A DNA stretch of 40,233 nucleotides from Magnetococcales bacterium (GTDB lineage: Bacteria; Pseudomonadota; Magnetococcia; Magnetococcales; UBA8363). The stretch's first letter is position 1. The number at the start of each line of letters is the position of its first letter. The stretch lies in contig JACSDG010000026.1 of assembly GCA_015660855.1 (NCBI GenBank), positions 1 to 40,233 on the forward strand. The letters are read 5' to 3'. The notes beneath the pieces were generated by a model. That model was not told the DNA's origin. It did no database searches and was given only the letters and a program-made list of their open reading frames with translations. Both the position numbers and the translations under genes were made by a program. Shown here piece after piece: positions 25,761 to 35,601 of the stretch.

Positions 25761-28718
25761 ATGAACGTATCTATCAAGAAACCCATTCTCTGGTCTTTCA
25801 TCGCTTCCGTTAGCGCACTGGTCGGCGGCGTCCTTTTTGCCATCCAAAAGACGCACCACACTTTGGAAGATTGCAAGTGGCTCGTCCTTCTGGGAATTTT
25901 GTGCCTGTCCACCTTCATGACCATCCTGTTTTATCGCCGCATGGGCATGGTGGAACGCGACGTTGCCCGCTCCATTCAAAGCCTGAAAGCCAGCGAAACC
26001 CGATACAGCACCATCCTCGACACCGCCATGGACGCTTTCATCAGTATCGACGCCAACGGCACCATCCTGGAATTCAACAAGGCCGCCGAAGCCATGTTCG
26101 GCTACTCAAGAGATGAGATCGTAGGCACCGCCATTACCCAAACCATCGTACCCAAGGAATTGGTTGGGCAACACCTTCAGGGGATGCAGCGTTTTCTCGC
26201 CACAGGGAAGAGCAATATTCTCAACCGCCGCATTGAAGTTACAACATTGCACAAGAATGGCCACAACCTGAATGCCGAGGTGGCCATCACCGTAGTCCCG
26301 ATGGAACAATCCACCTTTTTCACCGCCGTACTGCGCGACATCACCCAGAAAAAAATCATTGATGAACGCCTCCACCTCCAGTCGGCCGCCCTGGAAGCGG
26401 CGGCCAATCCCATCGTCATCACCGACATTCAGGGCAACATCCAATGGACCAATCCCGCCTTTTCCCGATTGACGGGTTATCTCCCCACCGAAGTTCTGGG
26501 CCAGAAGCCCAGCCTGCTCAAGTCGGGCGAACACGACGATTCCTTCTATGAACATCTATGGAAAACAATTTTGTCCGGCCAGGTCTGGCACCAGGAAGTC
26601 ATCAACAAAAAAAAGGATGGGACGCGTTACATCCAGGAAACGGTCATCACCCCCGTGCTGGATTCCTCGGGCAAGGTTCAAAATTTTATCGCCATCCAGC
26701 AGGATGTCACCGATAAAAAACGCATCGAAAACGAACGCAATCGCTTTTGGCTGGCGGTGGAACAAAGTCCCGTCACCACCATCATCACCGGCCCCGACGG
26801 CCTCATTGAATACGTCAATCCCCAGTTTTGCCGTGTCACCGGTTACAGCCAAGAGGAGGTCATCGGCAAAAATCCCCAATTTTTGCATGCCGATACCCTG
26901 ACACCATCCACCTACGCCGATATGTGGCAAACCATCGCCCTGGGAAAAACCTGGCGTGGAGAGTTGTTAAACCAGAAAAAAACGGGAGAGACTTTTTGGG
27001 AATCAACCTTGATTTCCCCCATTTTCAACGATGTCGGCAAAATTCAACATTATGTGGCCATCAATGAAGACATTACCGAGAAGAAAGCCTATGAAACCAC
27101 CCTGAAAGAGGCCAGACAAAAGGCGGATGCCGCCAACCATGCCAAAAGTGAATTTTTGACCACCATGAGCCACGAGATACGCACCCCCATGAACGGCATC
27201 CTGGGGATGGTGGAATTGCTCCTGGACAGCCCGTTGAACCAACAGCAGCGCAGACATGCCCAAACGGCCTATCGATCCGCAGAATCCTTGCTGACGCTGC
27301 TCAACGACATTTTGGATCTTTCCAGGGTCGAGGCCAGCCAGGTCAAGCTGGAAAAGACCCCACTGAATCTTGATGATCTTATGGGAGAAGTTGTCGATAT
27401 TTTTTCTCCCATGGCCCAAAACAAAGGTCTGGCATTGTCTCTTCGTCTCCCCCCTCCGGAAAAGCTGGGCCAGGTTCTGGGAGATCCGGTCCGTCTGCGG
27501 CAGATCATGGTCAATCTTACCGGCAACGCCGTCAAGTTCACCGAAAACGGCAGCGTAACGACGCATGTAACACTTTTGTCGGAATCGCCCGCCGAAGTCC
27601 GTTTGCGGTTTGAAGTCAAGGATACCGGCATCGGCATCGACGATGATGCAAAAACCCGGTTGTTTCAACCTTTTGTCCAAGCCGACAGCTCCACCACCCG
27701 ACGTTATGGCGGCAGTGGTCTGGGACTTTCCATCGTGCGCAAACTGATCGATCTCATGGGGGGACGTCTGGGTCTGGACAGTCATCCGGGCCAGGGCAGC
27801 TCCTTTTGGTTTGAAATTGCCTTGGAAAAAAGCTCGGCCCCCTTTTCCCTCGCCGAAGAGACAAGACGACTTGCGTCGGCATCGGACTCGGCCAACCATT
27901 TTTCCGGCATCCGGGTTTTGGTCGCAGAAGATTTTGAAATAAACCGTGATGTGATTCTGGAAATATTGCGCAAGCTGGGGTGCGAACCGCATTGGGCAGA
28001 GCATGGCCGCAAGGCGGTGGAAATGGCAGACGCATCCGCCTATGATCTGATTTTCATGGACATGCATATGCCAGAGATGGACGGAATCACCGCCACAAAA
28101 CACATTCGCCAGCAGCAGCTCGCACACCCCCATCGTCCCCGCACCCCCATCATCGCCGTCACCGCCGACGCCATGTCGGGAGATCGGGAAAAATGTCTGG
28201 CGGCGGGATTGGACGATTATATCGCCAAGCCCTACCGATCCAAGGATTTGCTGCGGGCGATCAAAACCTGGGTGCCGGAAAACAGATACGCGAATCGTCC
28301 TGCAAATCCCGCCCCCCCTCCAGTCACCGTCGCCGAGTCCACCTGCACCGATTCCCAAATCTTCGACCCCGGAGAATTATCCAATCTGTACCAGGAAGTT
28401 GGCGAAGAAATTGAAAATATTCTGGGCATATTTCTGCGTGTTCTTCCCGAGCGCGTTTTGAGCATTGTCAATACGGCCAACGATCCGGTCTCCCTGGCAG
28501 ACCATGCGCACCGACTCAAAGGGGGAGCCAAAACCCTGGGTGCCATCCAGTTGGCCCGTTTATGCCAACAATTGGAAACCATGGCCAAATCCGGTACCAC
28601 CGAAACCATCGCCCCCCTGATGGACGAACTTCGGGCGTCAGCGATTCACACGGAAACCCTGTTGCGCGACAAACTGAAAGAATTATCGGCATCTTGTGAA
28701 AGTGATCTCCATGGATAA
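25761..28718 (+). CDS. Hybrid histidine kinase with three PAS domains (PASx3-HisKA-HATPase-REC-HPt)
   Basis: A 985-aa inner-membrane hybrid kinase. Two hydrophobic segments (about 9-28 and 40-58) leave a very short periplasmic loop, so sensing is probably cytoplasmic through three PAS/PAC units (about 75-200, 205-325 and 330-450; [18 protein letters not shown] and GYSQEEVIG mark each). HisKA has His471 in [12 protein letters not shown]; HATPase has [13 protein letters not shown] and [13 protein letters not shown]; the receiver has Asp767 in [13 protein letters not shown]; the HPt has His917 in [12 protein letters not shown]. It is divergent from the binding-protein operon and overlaps the PP2C gene by eight bases, its probable phosphorelay target. 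Confidence 0.92.
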   Translation: MNVSIKKPILWSFIASVSALVGGVLFAIQKTHHTLEDCKWLVLLGILCLSTFMTILFYRRMGMVERDVARSIQSLKASETRYSTILDTAMDAFISIDANGTILEFNKAAEAMFGYSRDEIVGTAITQTIVPKELVGQHLQGMQRFLATGKSNILNRRIEVTTLHKNGHNLNAEVAITVVPMEQSTFFTAVLRDITQKKIIDERLHLQSAALEAAANPIVITDIQGNIQWTNPAFSRLTGYLPTEVLGQKPSLLKSGEHDDSFYEHLWKTILSGQVWHQEVINKKKDGTRYIQETVITPVLDSSGKVQNFIAIQQDVTDKKRIENERNRFWLAVEQSPVTTIITGPDGLIEYVNPQFCRVTGYSQEEVIGKNPQFLHADTLTPSTYADMWQTIALGKTWRGELLNQKKTGETFWESTLISPIFNDVGKIQHYVAINEDITEKKAYETTLKEARQKADAANHAKSEFLTTMSHEIRTPMNGILGMVELLLDSPLNQQQRRHAQTAYRSAESLLTLLNDILDLSRVEASQVKLEKTPLNLDDLMGEVVDIFSPMAQNKGLALSLRLPPPEKLGQVLGDPVRLRQIMVNLTGNAVKFTENGSVTTHVTLLSESPAEVRLRFEVKDTGIGIDDDAKTRLFQPFVQADSSTTRRYGGSGLGLSIVRKLIDLMGGRLGLDSHPGQGSSFWFEIALEKSSAPFSLAEETRRLASASDSANHFSGIRVLVAEDFEINRDVILEILRKLGCEPHWAEHGRKAVEMADASAYDLIFMDMHMPEMDGITATKHIRQQQLAHPHRPRTPIIAVTADAMSGDREKCLAAGLDDYIAKPYRSKDLLRAIKTWVPENRYANRPANPAPPPVTVAESTCTDSQIFDPGELSNLYQEVGEEIENILGIFLRVLPERVLSIVNTANDPVSLADHAHRLKGGAKTLGAIQLARLCQQLETMAKSGTTETIAPLMDELRASAIHTETLLRDKLKELSASCESDLHG

Positions 28719-30219
28719 AAACACAACCGATTCTCCGATTATTCTGGTTGCTGACGATGACATTTTCAACCTGGAGTTAACCGCCGTCCGCCTCAAACAA
28801 GCGGGGTATGCCGTTGTTTCCGCCGAAAACGGTATCGACGCGCTACGCCTGTTTCATCACTCACCTCCGGCGTTGGTCCTTTTGGACGCCAGCATGCCGG
28901 AAATGGATGGTTATTCTGTCTGCCGGGAAATCAAAAGCTTACCTCATGGCAGGAATGTGCCCATCGTCATGGTCACTGCCGCGAATGATACCCCGTCGGT
29001 GCACCGGGCGTTCGATGCCGGAGCCGAAGAATTTGTATCAAAACCTGTCAAATGGGCGGTGCTGCATCGAAGAATTCGTCTGCTCCTGGAGCATCAACGA
29101 AGAAACCAGATATTGAATCATCGAAATCAGCAAATTCATTTTTTCATGAATAAAACGCCGGTTGCCGTTGCCATGTTTGACAATCGCATGCGCTACCTCC
29201 ATGCCAGCGACCGGTGGTTGGAAGATCATAACCTTGCCAACGTCGAAATTTCAGGCCGGACGCACCATGAACTGTTGCCGAATGAGGCCGAACATTGGCA
29301 AAAAATCGATGAACGTTGCGTGAAAGGTTTTTGGGAAAGAAACGATGCGGACCCGGTGCAACAAAAAGATGGAAGCCTCCGCTGGTATCGATGGGAAGCT
29401 TTCCCCTGGAAAAAGGATGATGGTCTCATCGAGGGGATCATCCTGTTCAAGGAGGATATCACCCGGCAGCAGGAAACGGAAAACGAACTCAAGGCGTACC
29501 ATGATCGGTTGGCCGTTGAAAGGGAATTCATCGAGGAAATCATCAACCGAATGCGCAACAGCAGCGAATGTAATTTCAATCACCTGCGCAGCATCCAGTC
29601 ACCGATGGAAAAGACAACCGGAGATATTTTATTGTCCGCCTTCCGGCCCAATGGTACCCAACACATCGTTTTGGGGGATTTCACCGGGCATGGTTTAAGT
29701 GCCGCCCTTGGTGGGCCCATGGTTTCCGATATTTTCTACACCATGACCCGCAAAAACATACCCTTGCGGGACATTCTGAATGAAACCAATGTTCAGTTGC
29801 ACCGAAAGACCCCTACGAGCATGTTCATGGCTGCGGGTTTTGTGGAAATATCCCCTGAGCGCAACAAGGTAAGGCTGTGGAACTGTTCCATTCCCGACAT
29901 GTTGATCTTTGACAAAAACACCTCGATCCGTCGGATTCAATCACGGTATTTTGCCCGGGGAATGCTTGCCAAACCGGATGATGACTCAGGGGTCGAGATG
30001 GATTGCACCCCCGGTGACCGAATCTACCTTTATACCGACGGATTCGTCGAACAACGAGATGCGGATGGCACCATGTTTGGTCAGGATCATTTGGAACAAC
30101 TTCTCGAACAGATGATACGGCACAGGGAACCTTTGGAGATGGTTCAAAGGGCAGTCCTTGGCTTCCGGTCCGGAGTCTCCCAGAACGACGACATGACCAT
30201 GGTAGAAATCACCTGTTGA
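28711..30219 (+). CDS. Response regulator with PAS-like and PP2C (RsbU/SpoIIE) phosphatase domain
   Basis: A 502-aa cytoplasmic protein. Receiver at 10-125 (ILVADDD, Asp59 in LVLLDASMPEMDG, SKPVKW), a PAS-like middle (about 143-255, NKTPVAVAMFDNRMRYLHAS) with a PAC tail ending ITRQQ, a short coiled linker, then a SpoIIE/RsbU PP2C phosphatase at about 295-502. The metal-binding Asp residues are in LGDFTGHGLSAALGG, LYTDGFVE and NDDMTMVEI. Such proteins dephosphorylate an anti-anti-sigma factor when their receiver is phosphorylated. ATG 28711 sits inside the end of the hybrid kinase gene; GTG 28696 is less likely. Confidence 0.9.
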   Translation: MDKNTTDSPIILVADDDIFNLELTAVRLKQAGYAVVSAENGIDALRLFHHSPPALVLLDASMPEMDGYSVCREIKSLPHGRNVPIVMVTAANDTPSVHRAFDAGAEEFVSKPVKWAVLHRRIRLLLEHQRRNQILNHRNQQIHFFMNKTPVAVAMFDNRMRYLHASDRWLEDHNLANVEISGRTHHELLPNEAEHWQKIDERCVKGFWERNDADPVQQKDGSLRWYRWEAFPWKKDDGLIEGIILFKEDITRQQETENELKAYHDRLAVEREFIEEIINRMRNSSECNFNHLRSIQSPMEKTTGDILLSAFRPNGTQHIVLGDFTGHGLSAALGGPMVSDIFYTMTRKNIPLRDILNETNVQLHRKTPTSMFMAAGFVEISPERNKVRLWNCSIPDMLIFDKNTSIRRIQSRYFARGMLAKPDDDSGVEMDCTPGDRIYLYTDGFVEQRDADGTMFGQDHLEQLLEQMIRHREPLEMVQRAVLGFRSGVSQNDDMTMVEITC

Positions 30220-30234
30220 CGCATTAACCATACC

Positions 30235-30264
30235 TTGCTTTTCACTACCCGAAGGACATAGAAT
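30235..30264 (+). promoter_or_regulatory. Sigma-70-like promoter of the alternative Hsp70 module
   Basis: TTGCTT (30235-30240), an 18-base spacer and TAGAAT (30259-30264) match the consensus at 4/6 and 5/6. It lies between the PP2C stop and the TPR start at 30287, the only gap upstream of the five-gene run. No heat-shock (sigma-32) pattern was recognised. Confidence 0.45.
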
Positions 30265-30286
30265 TCTAAAATCCCGTTCTCAATCC

Positions 30287-32845
30287 ATGGCGAGACTCAT
30301 GGCGCAAAAAAGGCGAAAAAAAGGATATTCCTCCCCCCCCCGACCAAAGAGTTCCGAGGGTCTGGACCATTTGCGCTCCGGTCATTTCAAAAAGGCCATT
30401 GAGAGTCTTAAACTGGCCCTCAAGGAAGATCCTCAATCCGCCGATTTGAAAAATCTCCTGGCCGAGGCCTATGTTGGACGGGCCAGGGAGTTGTCCGACA
30501 AGGGCATGGGGCAGGAAGCAGCCATTATGCTGGAAAGGTCCAGCCTGCTGACGGAAAAGCCGCCCGACCCGGTCATGTTGTTTTCCCTTTTCCTCAAGGG
30601 AGGCCAGATCGATCGGGCTGTGGCGTCGCTAAAACCCCAGAAAGAAAAATCGGAAACGGGAGAATCTCTCGATGCCGGTCCCCTCGGTGAAGCCCTGGCA
30701 GGGCTGTCTCTGGTGGGATGTGCGGAAGTGCTGACCCTTTTTGACGAAAATTCACCGTTTGTCAATCATCACCACACCGCACTGGAAATACTTCAGTCCT
30801 ACGACAGGGGGGAAGATGATGCCGCCCTTGTTCTTCTGAAAAAACTCCCCGTAGGATCTCCCTTTAAAAATTTCCGTCTTTTCATTCACGCGCTTATTCT
30901 TTCGGCCTCCCAGCCCGAAACCGCCCTTGGGTTGTTGGCCAAGGTGGGCGAGGACTCTTTTTTCCATCCTCTGGCCCAGGCGGTCAAGCTTGCCACTGCG
31001 TCGGACCCCTCCCAGATTGACGCACTTTCCTCCTTGAGCAGTCCGGCCAGCGATCTAGCAAGGCGACTGCTGAACATCGATGCCGATGCCTTGCGTACGG
31101 TGAGCCAACTGGAATCCTTGGCCTCCAACCCGGACAAACTCGCCAAAGCCCTTTTAAAGCCAGGTCTGGAACCCCTGTTTCCCAGGGAAGTCCTCAAAGC
31201 TCTGTGCCTGCCTCTCCTGCCCTCCGCCATAGGCCAATTGGAACCTTTCCAGCAACGATTTGGTCACCTTCCTCCGTGGGAAGTTCAAAGGATTCGTGCC
31301 CTGGCCATGGAAGAACAGAATCGCTGGTCAAGTGCTGTGGCTGAATGGAAAAAAGCCGCTGATAACGTAAACGACCCCATGATAAAAGCTTTGATTTACC
31401 AACGTCTGGCCGGTTTTCCTCACTTCCAGGATTCAAGAAATCTGTGGGAAATGTTTCAATCCGGGGGGAGGGAAAAAAACTCCAGAGCCGATTTTCTGGA
31501 ATCGAGCCTGCGCTACGACCCCAAAGACCGGGATACGCACCTCGCCCTGATCCATCTCCATGGTAAAAAAAAGAACAATCCAAAAGTACGGACGACGTTG
31601 GACCGAGCGGTCCGCGAGTTTCCCGAAGACCGCGAAATTCTCGAAGCCGCCATGGATGCTACCTTTGCTGCCGGCACCTTCAAGAAAGCCGGCACTTTCG
31701 CGGAAAAAATTCTGTCCTTCAATCCCATACACCATCGTGCCCACAGCGTCATGGTAGAGTCGCACCTGGCCCATGCCCGAAAAAAAATCAAGGAAAGGCG
31801 ACTGGATCTGGCCAACAAGGAATTGCTTGTGGCCGAATCCCTGGAAAAAAAACATGCACGAAGCGGTCGGGTTCAAGTGTGCCAAGCCATGGTCGCCTTT
31901 TTGAATGGCCAGGGACCGGAAGGCGAAGAAAAACTTCGCCTCGCTCGCAGTCTGCCAACTCACCCCCTCGAAACAGAACTGATGATCCAGGCCGAAGCGG
32001 CGCGCCTCAAGGTTCCCTCGGACATAGTCAAAAAAAATGAACTTACTTTCAAAGCTTTGTCAAAGAATGCCGTCCCCGACACGAGTTCCATCTTAAAATT
32101 GATCCAAAATATAGAACACTACTTGGAAGAAAAATCCCTGCCGGTCAAACACTGGATGGAAATATTACAGCCTCTTTTTATCAAAGCCGCCGTATTGACT
32201 TTCACGATGGAAGAAAGGCGTCTTATATGTAACATATTGCTTGAGAATAATTTTTTCAACATTCTCAATCATTTCGCCAAAGCAGGCCAAAAACAGTGGG
32301 CCGAGGAAGGTTCTTTTATTTTTTTCAGCCTGTCCGCCCAATCCGAGGGCAATGTCCTGGCGGTCCGTGATGGGAGAATCGGTATTCTCGAAGAGGCCAT
32401 GCATTCCACGGATTCCCGTCTGGACACCCGGACCATGGGAAACATGGAAAAGTTTCTGTCAGCATCTTTTCTGACTCCCAGAAGGCCGGTGTTTTTTGAT
32501 GACGACGATGACGATGACGATGACGATGTTGACTTCTCTTGTATGGATGATACCGATTTTGAGTCCGAACTCGGCCCCATCGTTGCCTTGTTGAAGGGAG
32601 AAATTGAGAGTCGGGTTGTGCGTGAGCATAAATTGCGGCGAAAAATGGGCGATAAAAAATATGGGGAAAGTCTGGCAAAGGAATTAGCCCAAGGGCTTCC
32701 CATGGGGAAGGAAATATTTGGAGAAATAATCCGTAAAATTCTTGAAAACAATCCCCTCCCCGACCATGGAACCAAAAAACAGAGTGAAAAATCAGACGCA
32801 GGGCATCGTTCTCCCCGGCAATTGGAGATAGAATTTGACGATTGA
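30287..32845 (+). CDS. Large TPR-like protein heading an alternative Hsp70 module
   Basis: An 852-aa protein with no signal peptide. A basic N-terminus (MAQKRRKKG) leads to a TPR unit at about 25-80 (GLDHLRSGHFKKAIESLKLALKEDP, then LLAEAYVGRA); the middle is built of degenerate helical repeats, with another clear pair near 405-470. An acidic run of ten Asp near residue 740 (DNA 32500-32529) splits off the last 110 residues, ending in LEIEFDD. It overlaps the J-domain gene by 11 bases. TPR proteins often dock Hsp70 clients or tails, so a co-chaperone or client-adaptor role is inferred. Starts ATG 30287 and 30299 both lack a clear ribosome-binding site. Confidence 0.75.
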   Translation: MARLMAQKRRKKGYSSPPRPKSSEGLDHLRSGHFKKAIESLKLALKEDPQSADLKNLLAEAYVGRARELSDKGMGQEAAIMLERSSLLTEKPPDPVMLFSLFLKGGQIDRAVASLKPQKEKSETGESLDAGPLGEALAGLSLVGCAEVLTLFDENSPFVNHHHTALEILQSYDRGEDDAALVLLKKLPVGSPFKNFRLFIHALILSASQPETALGLLAKVGEDSFFHPLAQAVKLATASDPSQIDALSSLSSPASDLARRLLNIDADALRTVSQLESLASNPDKLAKALLKPGLEPLFPREVLKALCLPLLPSAIGQLEPFQQRFGHLPPWEVQRIRALAMEEQNRWSSAVAEWKKAADNVNDPMIKALIYQRLAGFPHFQDSRNLWEMFQSGGREKNSRADFLESSLRYDPKDRDTHLALIHLHGKKKNNPKVRTTLDRAVREFPEDREILEAAMDATFAAGTFKKAGTFAEKILSFNPIHHRAHSVMVESHLAHARKKIKERRLDLANKELLVAESLEKKHARSGRVQVCQAMVAFLNGQGPEGEEKLRLARSLPTHPLETELMIQAEAARLKVPSDIVKKNELTFKALSKNAVPDTSSILKLIQNIEHYLEEKSLPVKHWMEILQPLFIKAAVLTFTMEERRLICNILLENNFFNILNHFAKAGQKQWAEEGSFIFFSLSAQSEGNVLAVRDGRIGILEEAMHSTDSRLDTRTMGNMEKFLSASFLTPRRPVFFDDDDDDDDDDVDFSCMDDTDFESELGPIVALLKGEIESRVVREHKLRRKMGDKKYGESLAKELAQGLPMGKEIFGEIIRKILENNPLPDHGTKKQSEKSDAGHRSPRQLEIEFDD

Positions 32846-33155
32846 TCCTTTTTATCTGTTGGGTGTGGAGCGGGAAACCGACGACGAAAGCGTGCGCAAG
32901 GCTTATCTGGAAAAAATACGGCAATGGCCCCCTGAGCATTATCCAGAGCGGTTCCAAAAGATTTCCGAGGCCTATTCACTGGTGCAAACGCGAAAAAAAA
33001 GGCTTGTTTTTCAGCTATTCCATAGAGGATCTGCGGATTTTGCCCCTGTAAAAGGTGGTTTTTTTTCCGCGAACACACGGGGGAGACCTACCCAGGATGA
33101 GTTGAAGGGATGGCTGAAAAAGGTCTTGATATCCTCGGGCATCAAGGGGAGGTGA
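32835..33155 (+). CDS. Small J-domain-like protein with degenerate HPD motif
   Basis: A 106-aa protein whose first 60 residues follow a J domain: DPFYLLGVERETDDESVRKAYLEKI (helices I-II) and then ERFQKISEAYSLV (helix III). Where DnaJ has the HPD that stimulates Hsp70 ATPase, this has WPPEHYPE. A 'PPE...PERF' form is seen in a known group of small J-like proteins, so the change need not mean decay. TTG 32835 is the start: GGAG lies seven bases upstream, and it overlaps the TPR stop. Its neighbours are GrpE- and DnaK-like genes, which supports a co-chaperone role despite the missing HPD. Confidence 0.75.
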   Translation: MTIDPFYLLGVERETDDESVRKAYLEKIRQWPPEHYPERFQKISEAYSLVQTRKKRLVFQLFHRGSADFAPVKGGFFSANTRGRPTQDELKGWLKKVLISSGIKGR

Positions 33156-33838
33156 GGGCATTGGATGAATTTACCCAAGAGTCGCTGATCGCCGAATTTC
33201 GCGCCTTTCTTGAGGAAACGCAGGCCGAAGAACAGGATGATGTCGCAACTGGGCAGGGAGAGGACATCGACGGTGATCTGGCACAGCTTTATCTTGCCTT
33301 GACCGGATTAAAAAACGAGGTTCGCATCGAATCCCGCCAGTTCAAGGAAGCGTTGGACCGTTTTCGCGCCCTCTTTGAAATGGTGGAAACAGGGCAGACA
33401 AACCTGGCCCGGGAGATGGACAACCGCTGGAAGATATGGGAAGGGCAGGCTCACAAATCCACGACGGCGATGTTTCTGGAATTTCTTGCCTTGAGGGACC
33501 GGCTGGAACAGAGTGCTGTCATGATCGAAAGCCATCAACCGTCGTTCCCGGCCAGGCTGTCGCGTCGGGAATCGGCTTGGCGAGCTGGAGTGGCCGAAGG
33601 GCAGCGCATGCTGTTGCGCAGGTTGGAGCAAATTCTTTTTGGACAGGGAATTACTCCCATAGCGACCGTGGACCGGCCTTTGGACCCTCGAACCATGCGG
33701 GTCGTCGGGGTGGAAAGCCATGAAGACAAGGATGGCGGAGCGGTTGTGGCCGAGGTACTCAAAGGTTACCAGTGGAATGGATACCTGTTGCGCGCCGCCG
33801 AGGTTCGTACCAATACAAAAGGGGAAAACGATTCATGA
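33110..33838 (+). CDS. GrpE-like nucleotide exchange factor
   Basis: About 242 aa. A helical N-terminal half (about 60-125, FKEALDRFRALFEMVETGQTNLAREMDNR) precedes a GrpE-type C-terminal head: GQGITPIATVDRPLDPRTMRVVG, then GGAVVAEVLKGYQWNGYLLRAAEVRTN, which follows the GrpE pattern of 'VVEVLQKGYxxxxRVLRPAxVxV'. It should release ADP from the DnaK encoded next. The start is unclear: ATG 33110 overlaps the previous gene by 46 bases; GTG 33152 and TTG 33161 (strong AAGGGGAGG upstream) are alternatives that lose no recognised domain. Its stop overlaps the DnaK start by four bases. Confidence 0.8.
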   Translation: MAEKGLDILGHQGEVRALDEFTQESLIAEFRAFLEETQAEEQDDVATGQGEDIDGDLAQLYLALTGLKNEVRIESRQFKEALDRFRALFEMVETGQTNLAREMDNRWKIWEGQAHKSTTAMFLEFLALRDRLEQSAVMIESHQPSFPARLSRRESAWRAGVAEGQRMLLRRLEQILFGQGITPIATVDRPLDPRTMRVVGVESHEDKDGGAVVAEVLKGYQWNGYLLRAAEVRTNTKGENDS

Positions 33839-35601
33839 ATGAACCCATCATCGGCATCGACTTGGGAACGACCAATTCGGAGGTGGCCATTTTTGAAAAC
33901 GGTCGGGCAAGATTGATCCGCGACGCCTCGGGGCGGGCCATTATTCCTTCGGTGGTGGGAATTGACGATCAAGGTCGGCTTTTGGTGGGAGAGCCTGCCA
34001 TGAACCAATATGTGGGCCGCCCGGAGTCCACCATTCGTTCCATCAAAAGGCGGATGGGCAGTACCGAGAAGGTTTCCCTTGGAGGGACCGACTACTCCCC
34101 CCAGGAGATTTCCGCTTTCATCCTCAGACATTTAAAGGAAATGGCGCAGGCCGACCTGAAAATAGCCGTGACCAAGGCGGTCATTACGGTACCGGCCTAT
34201 TTTTCCGACGCGCAGCGTCAGGCCACCCGGGAAGCGGGTGAAATCGCCGGTCTGGAAGTGGTGCGCATGATCAACGAACCCACGGCCGCCGCTCTGGCCT
34301 ACGAGGCTGGGCACCAGGGGTTGCGTCACGTTCTGGTGTTCGATCTTGGTGGTGGTACCTTTGATGTTTCCGTTGTGCGCATGGAAGATGAGATTGTCGA
34401 AGTCGTAGCCAGTACGGGTAACAACCATCTGGGAGGGGATGATTTTGACCAAAGAATCGGACAGCATCTCCTGAACCATTTGCAGCAGGAGCACCAGTTC
34501 AAGGCGGATCCTGGTACTTCATCCCATGCCCGCCTGCTGCGAACGTCCGAAGCGTCGAAGCGCGCCCTTTCGGACCATCCTTTTGCCAAGGTGGAGGAAG
34601 AATTTCTTGCCCTCAAGGATGGGATTCCGTTGCATCTGGACATGGAAATATCCCGGGATGCGTACGAAGAGATGATTGCTTCCTACGTCGATGAGACCCT
34701 GGATCTGGTGCACAAGGCTTTGAACGATGCCCGCCTGAATACGACCGATATTCAGGAGATTCTCCTTGTGGGTGGATCCACCCGAACCCCCATCATCAAA
34801 AAAAGGCTTGAAGAAACTTTCGGTATGATACCACGGGGTGAGGTGGACCCGGATGTATGCGTAGCCCTGGGGGCGGCCATACAGGGAGCCATCATCGGCG
34901 GGGAAAAGGGGACTGCGGTGTTGGTGGATGTCACCCCCTACACCTTTGGCACCGGTGCCATGGGCGAATTGGACGGGGTATGGACCCCTTTTTTGTATGT
35001 TCCCCTGATCCGTCGCAACACCTCCATTCCAACCAGCAAGAGCGAAGTATTTTATACCTCCCATAAAAACCAGGAAGCGGTGGATGTCAGAATTTATCAA
35101 GGGGAAGATCGGGATGCCTCCTTCAACATTGAAATTGGACAGTTCATGGTAGAAGGGTTGAGCCAGGCAGAAGAGGGGAGTCCCATCGTCCTGAGGTTGG
35201 ATCTGGATTTAAATGGTGTGTTACAGGTTACCGCCATTGAAAAGAATACCGGGCTGAAAAAAAGGATCACCATCAACAATGCCCTGACCCAAAAGGAGGG
35301 AGACAATCTTACCCATGCCAGGTCACGGGTGGCGGCCATGTTTGAAGATGCGTCTGTTGGAGATCATCCTGAGGGCGGTGCTGCGGCTGGAAAAATTGGG
35401 GAAGATCACACGGAGATTGCCACGGCCCGTGCAGTGATGGAAAAGGCCAAGGGAATGTTGGACGATGCCGCTGATGAGGATCGGGACGACATGGTCAATC
35501 TGATTGAGGCCATTCAGGACGCTTTGAAAGAGGAAAATTTCAAGGAGGTCCAATCATTGCGTGAGCAGTTGGCAGACATTCTGTTCTATATGGAAACATG
35601 A
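33835..35601 (+). CDS. Short DnaK-like Hsp70 chaperone
   Basis: A 588-aa Hsp70, shorter than the usual roughly 640 of DnaK. The nucleotide-binding domain is intact: IGIDLGTTNSEVAIF at 6-20, VPAYFSDAQRQATREAGEIAG, INEPTAAALAY, VFDLGGGTFDVSVV and VGGSTRTPIIKKRL. The substrate-binding beta-domain begins at VDVTPYTFGTGAMG, with an insertion (ELDGVWTPFLYVPL) where DnaK has a short loop, and ends near KRITINNALT. The helical lid is shortened to about 100 residues with no EEVD- or DnaK-type tail. ATG 33835 has AAGGGGA upstream. A second, housekeeping dnaK is expected elsewhere; this one looks specialised. Confidence 0.92.
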   Translation: MNEPIIGIDLGTTNSEVAIFENGRARLIRDASGRAIIPSVVGIDDQGRLLVGEPAMNQYVGRPESTIRSIKRRMGSTEKVSLGGTDYSPQEISAFILRHLKEMAQADLKIAVTKAVITVPAYFSDAQRQATREAGEIAGLEVVRMINEPTAAALAYEAGHQGLRHVLVFDLGGGTFDVSVVRMEDEIVEVVASTGNNHLGGDDFDQRIGQHLLNHLQQEHQFKADPGTSSHARLLRTSEASKRALSDHPFAKVEEEFLALKDGIPLHLDMEISRDAYEEMIASYVDETLDLVHKALNDARLNTTDIQEILLVGGSTRTPIIKKRLEETFGMIPRGEVDPDVCVALGAAIQGAIIGGEKGTAVLVDVTPYTFGTGAMGELDGVWTPFLYVPLIRRNTSIPTSKSEVFYTSHKNQEAVDVRIYQGEDRDASFNIEIGQFMVEGLSQAEEGSPIVLRLDLDLNGVLQVTAIEKNTGLKKRITINNALTQKEGDNLTHARSRVAAMFEDASVGDHPEGGAAAGKIGEDHTEIATARAVMEKAKGMLDDAADEDRDDMVNLIEAIQDALKEENFKEVQSLREQLADILFYMET

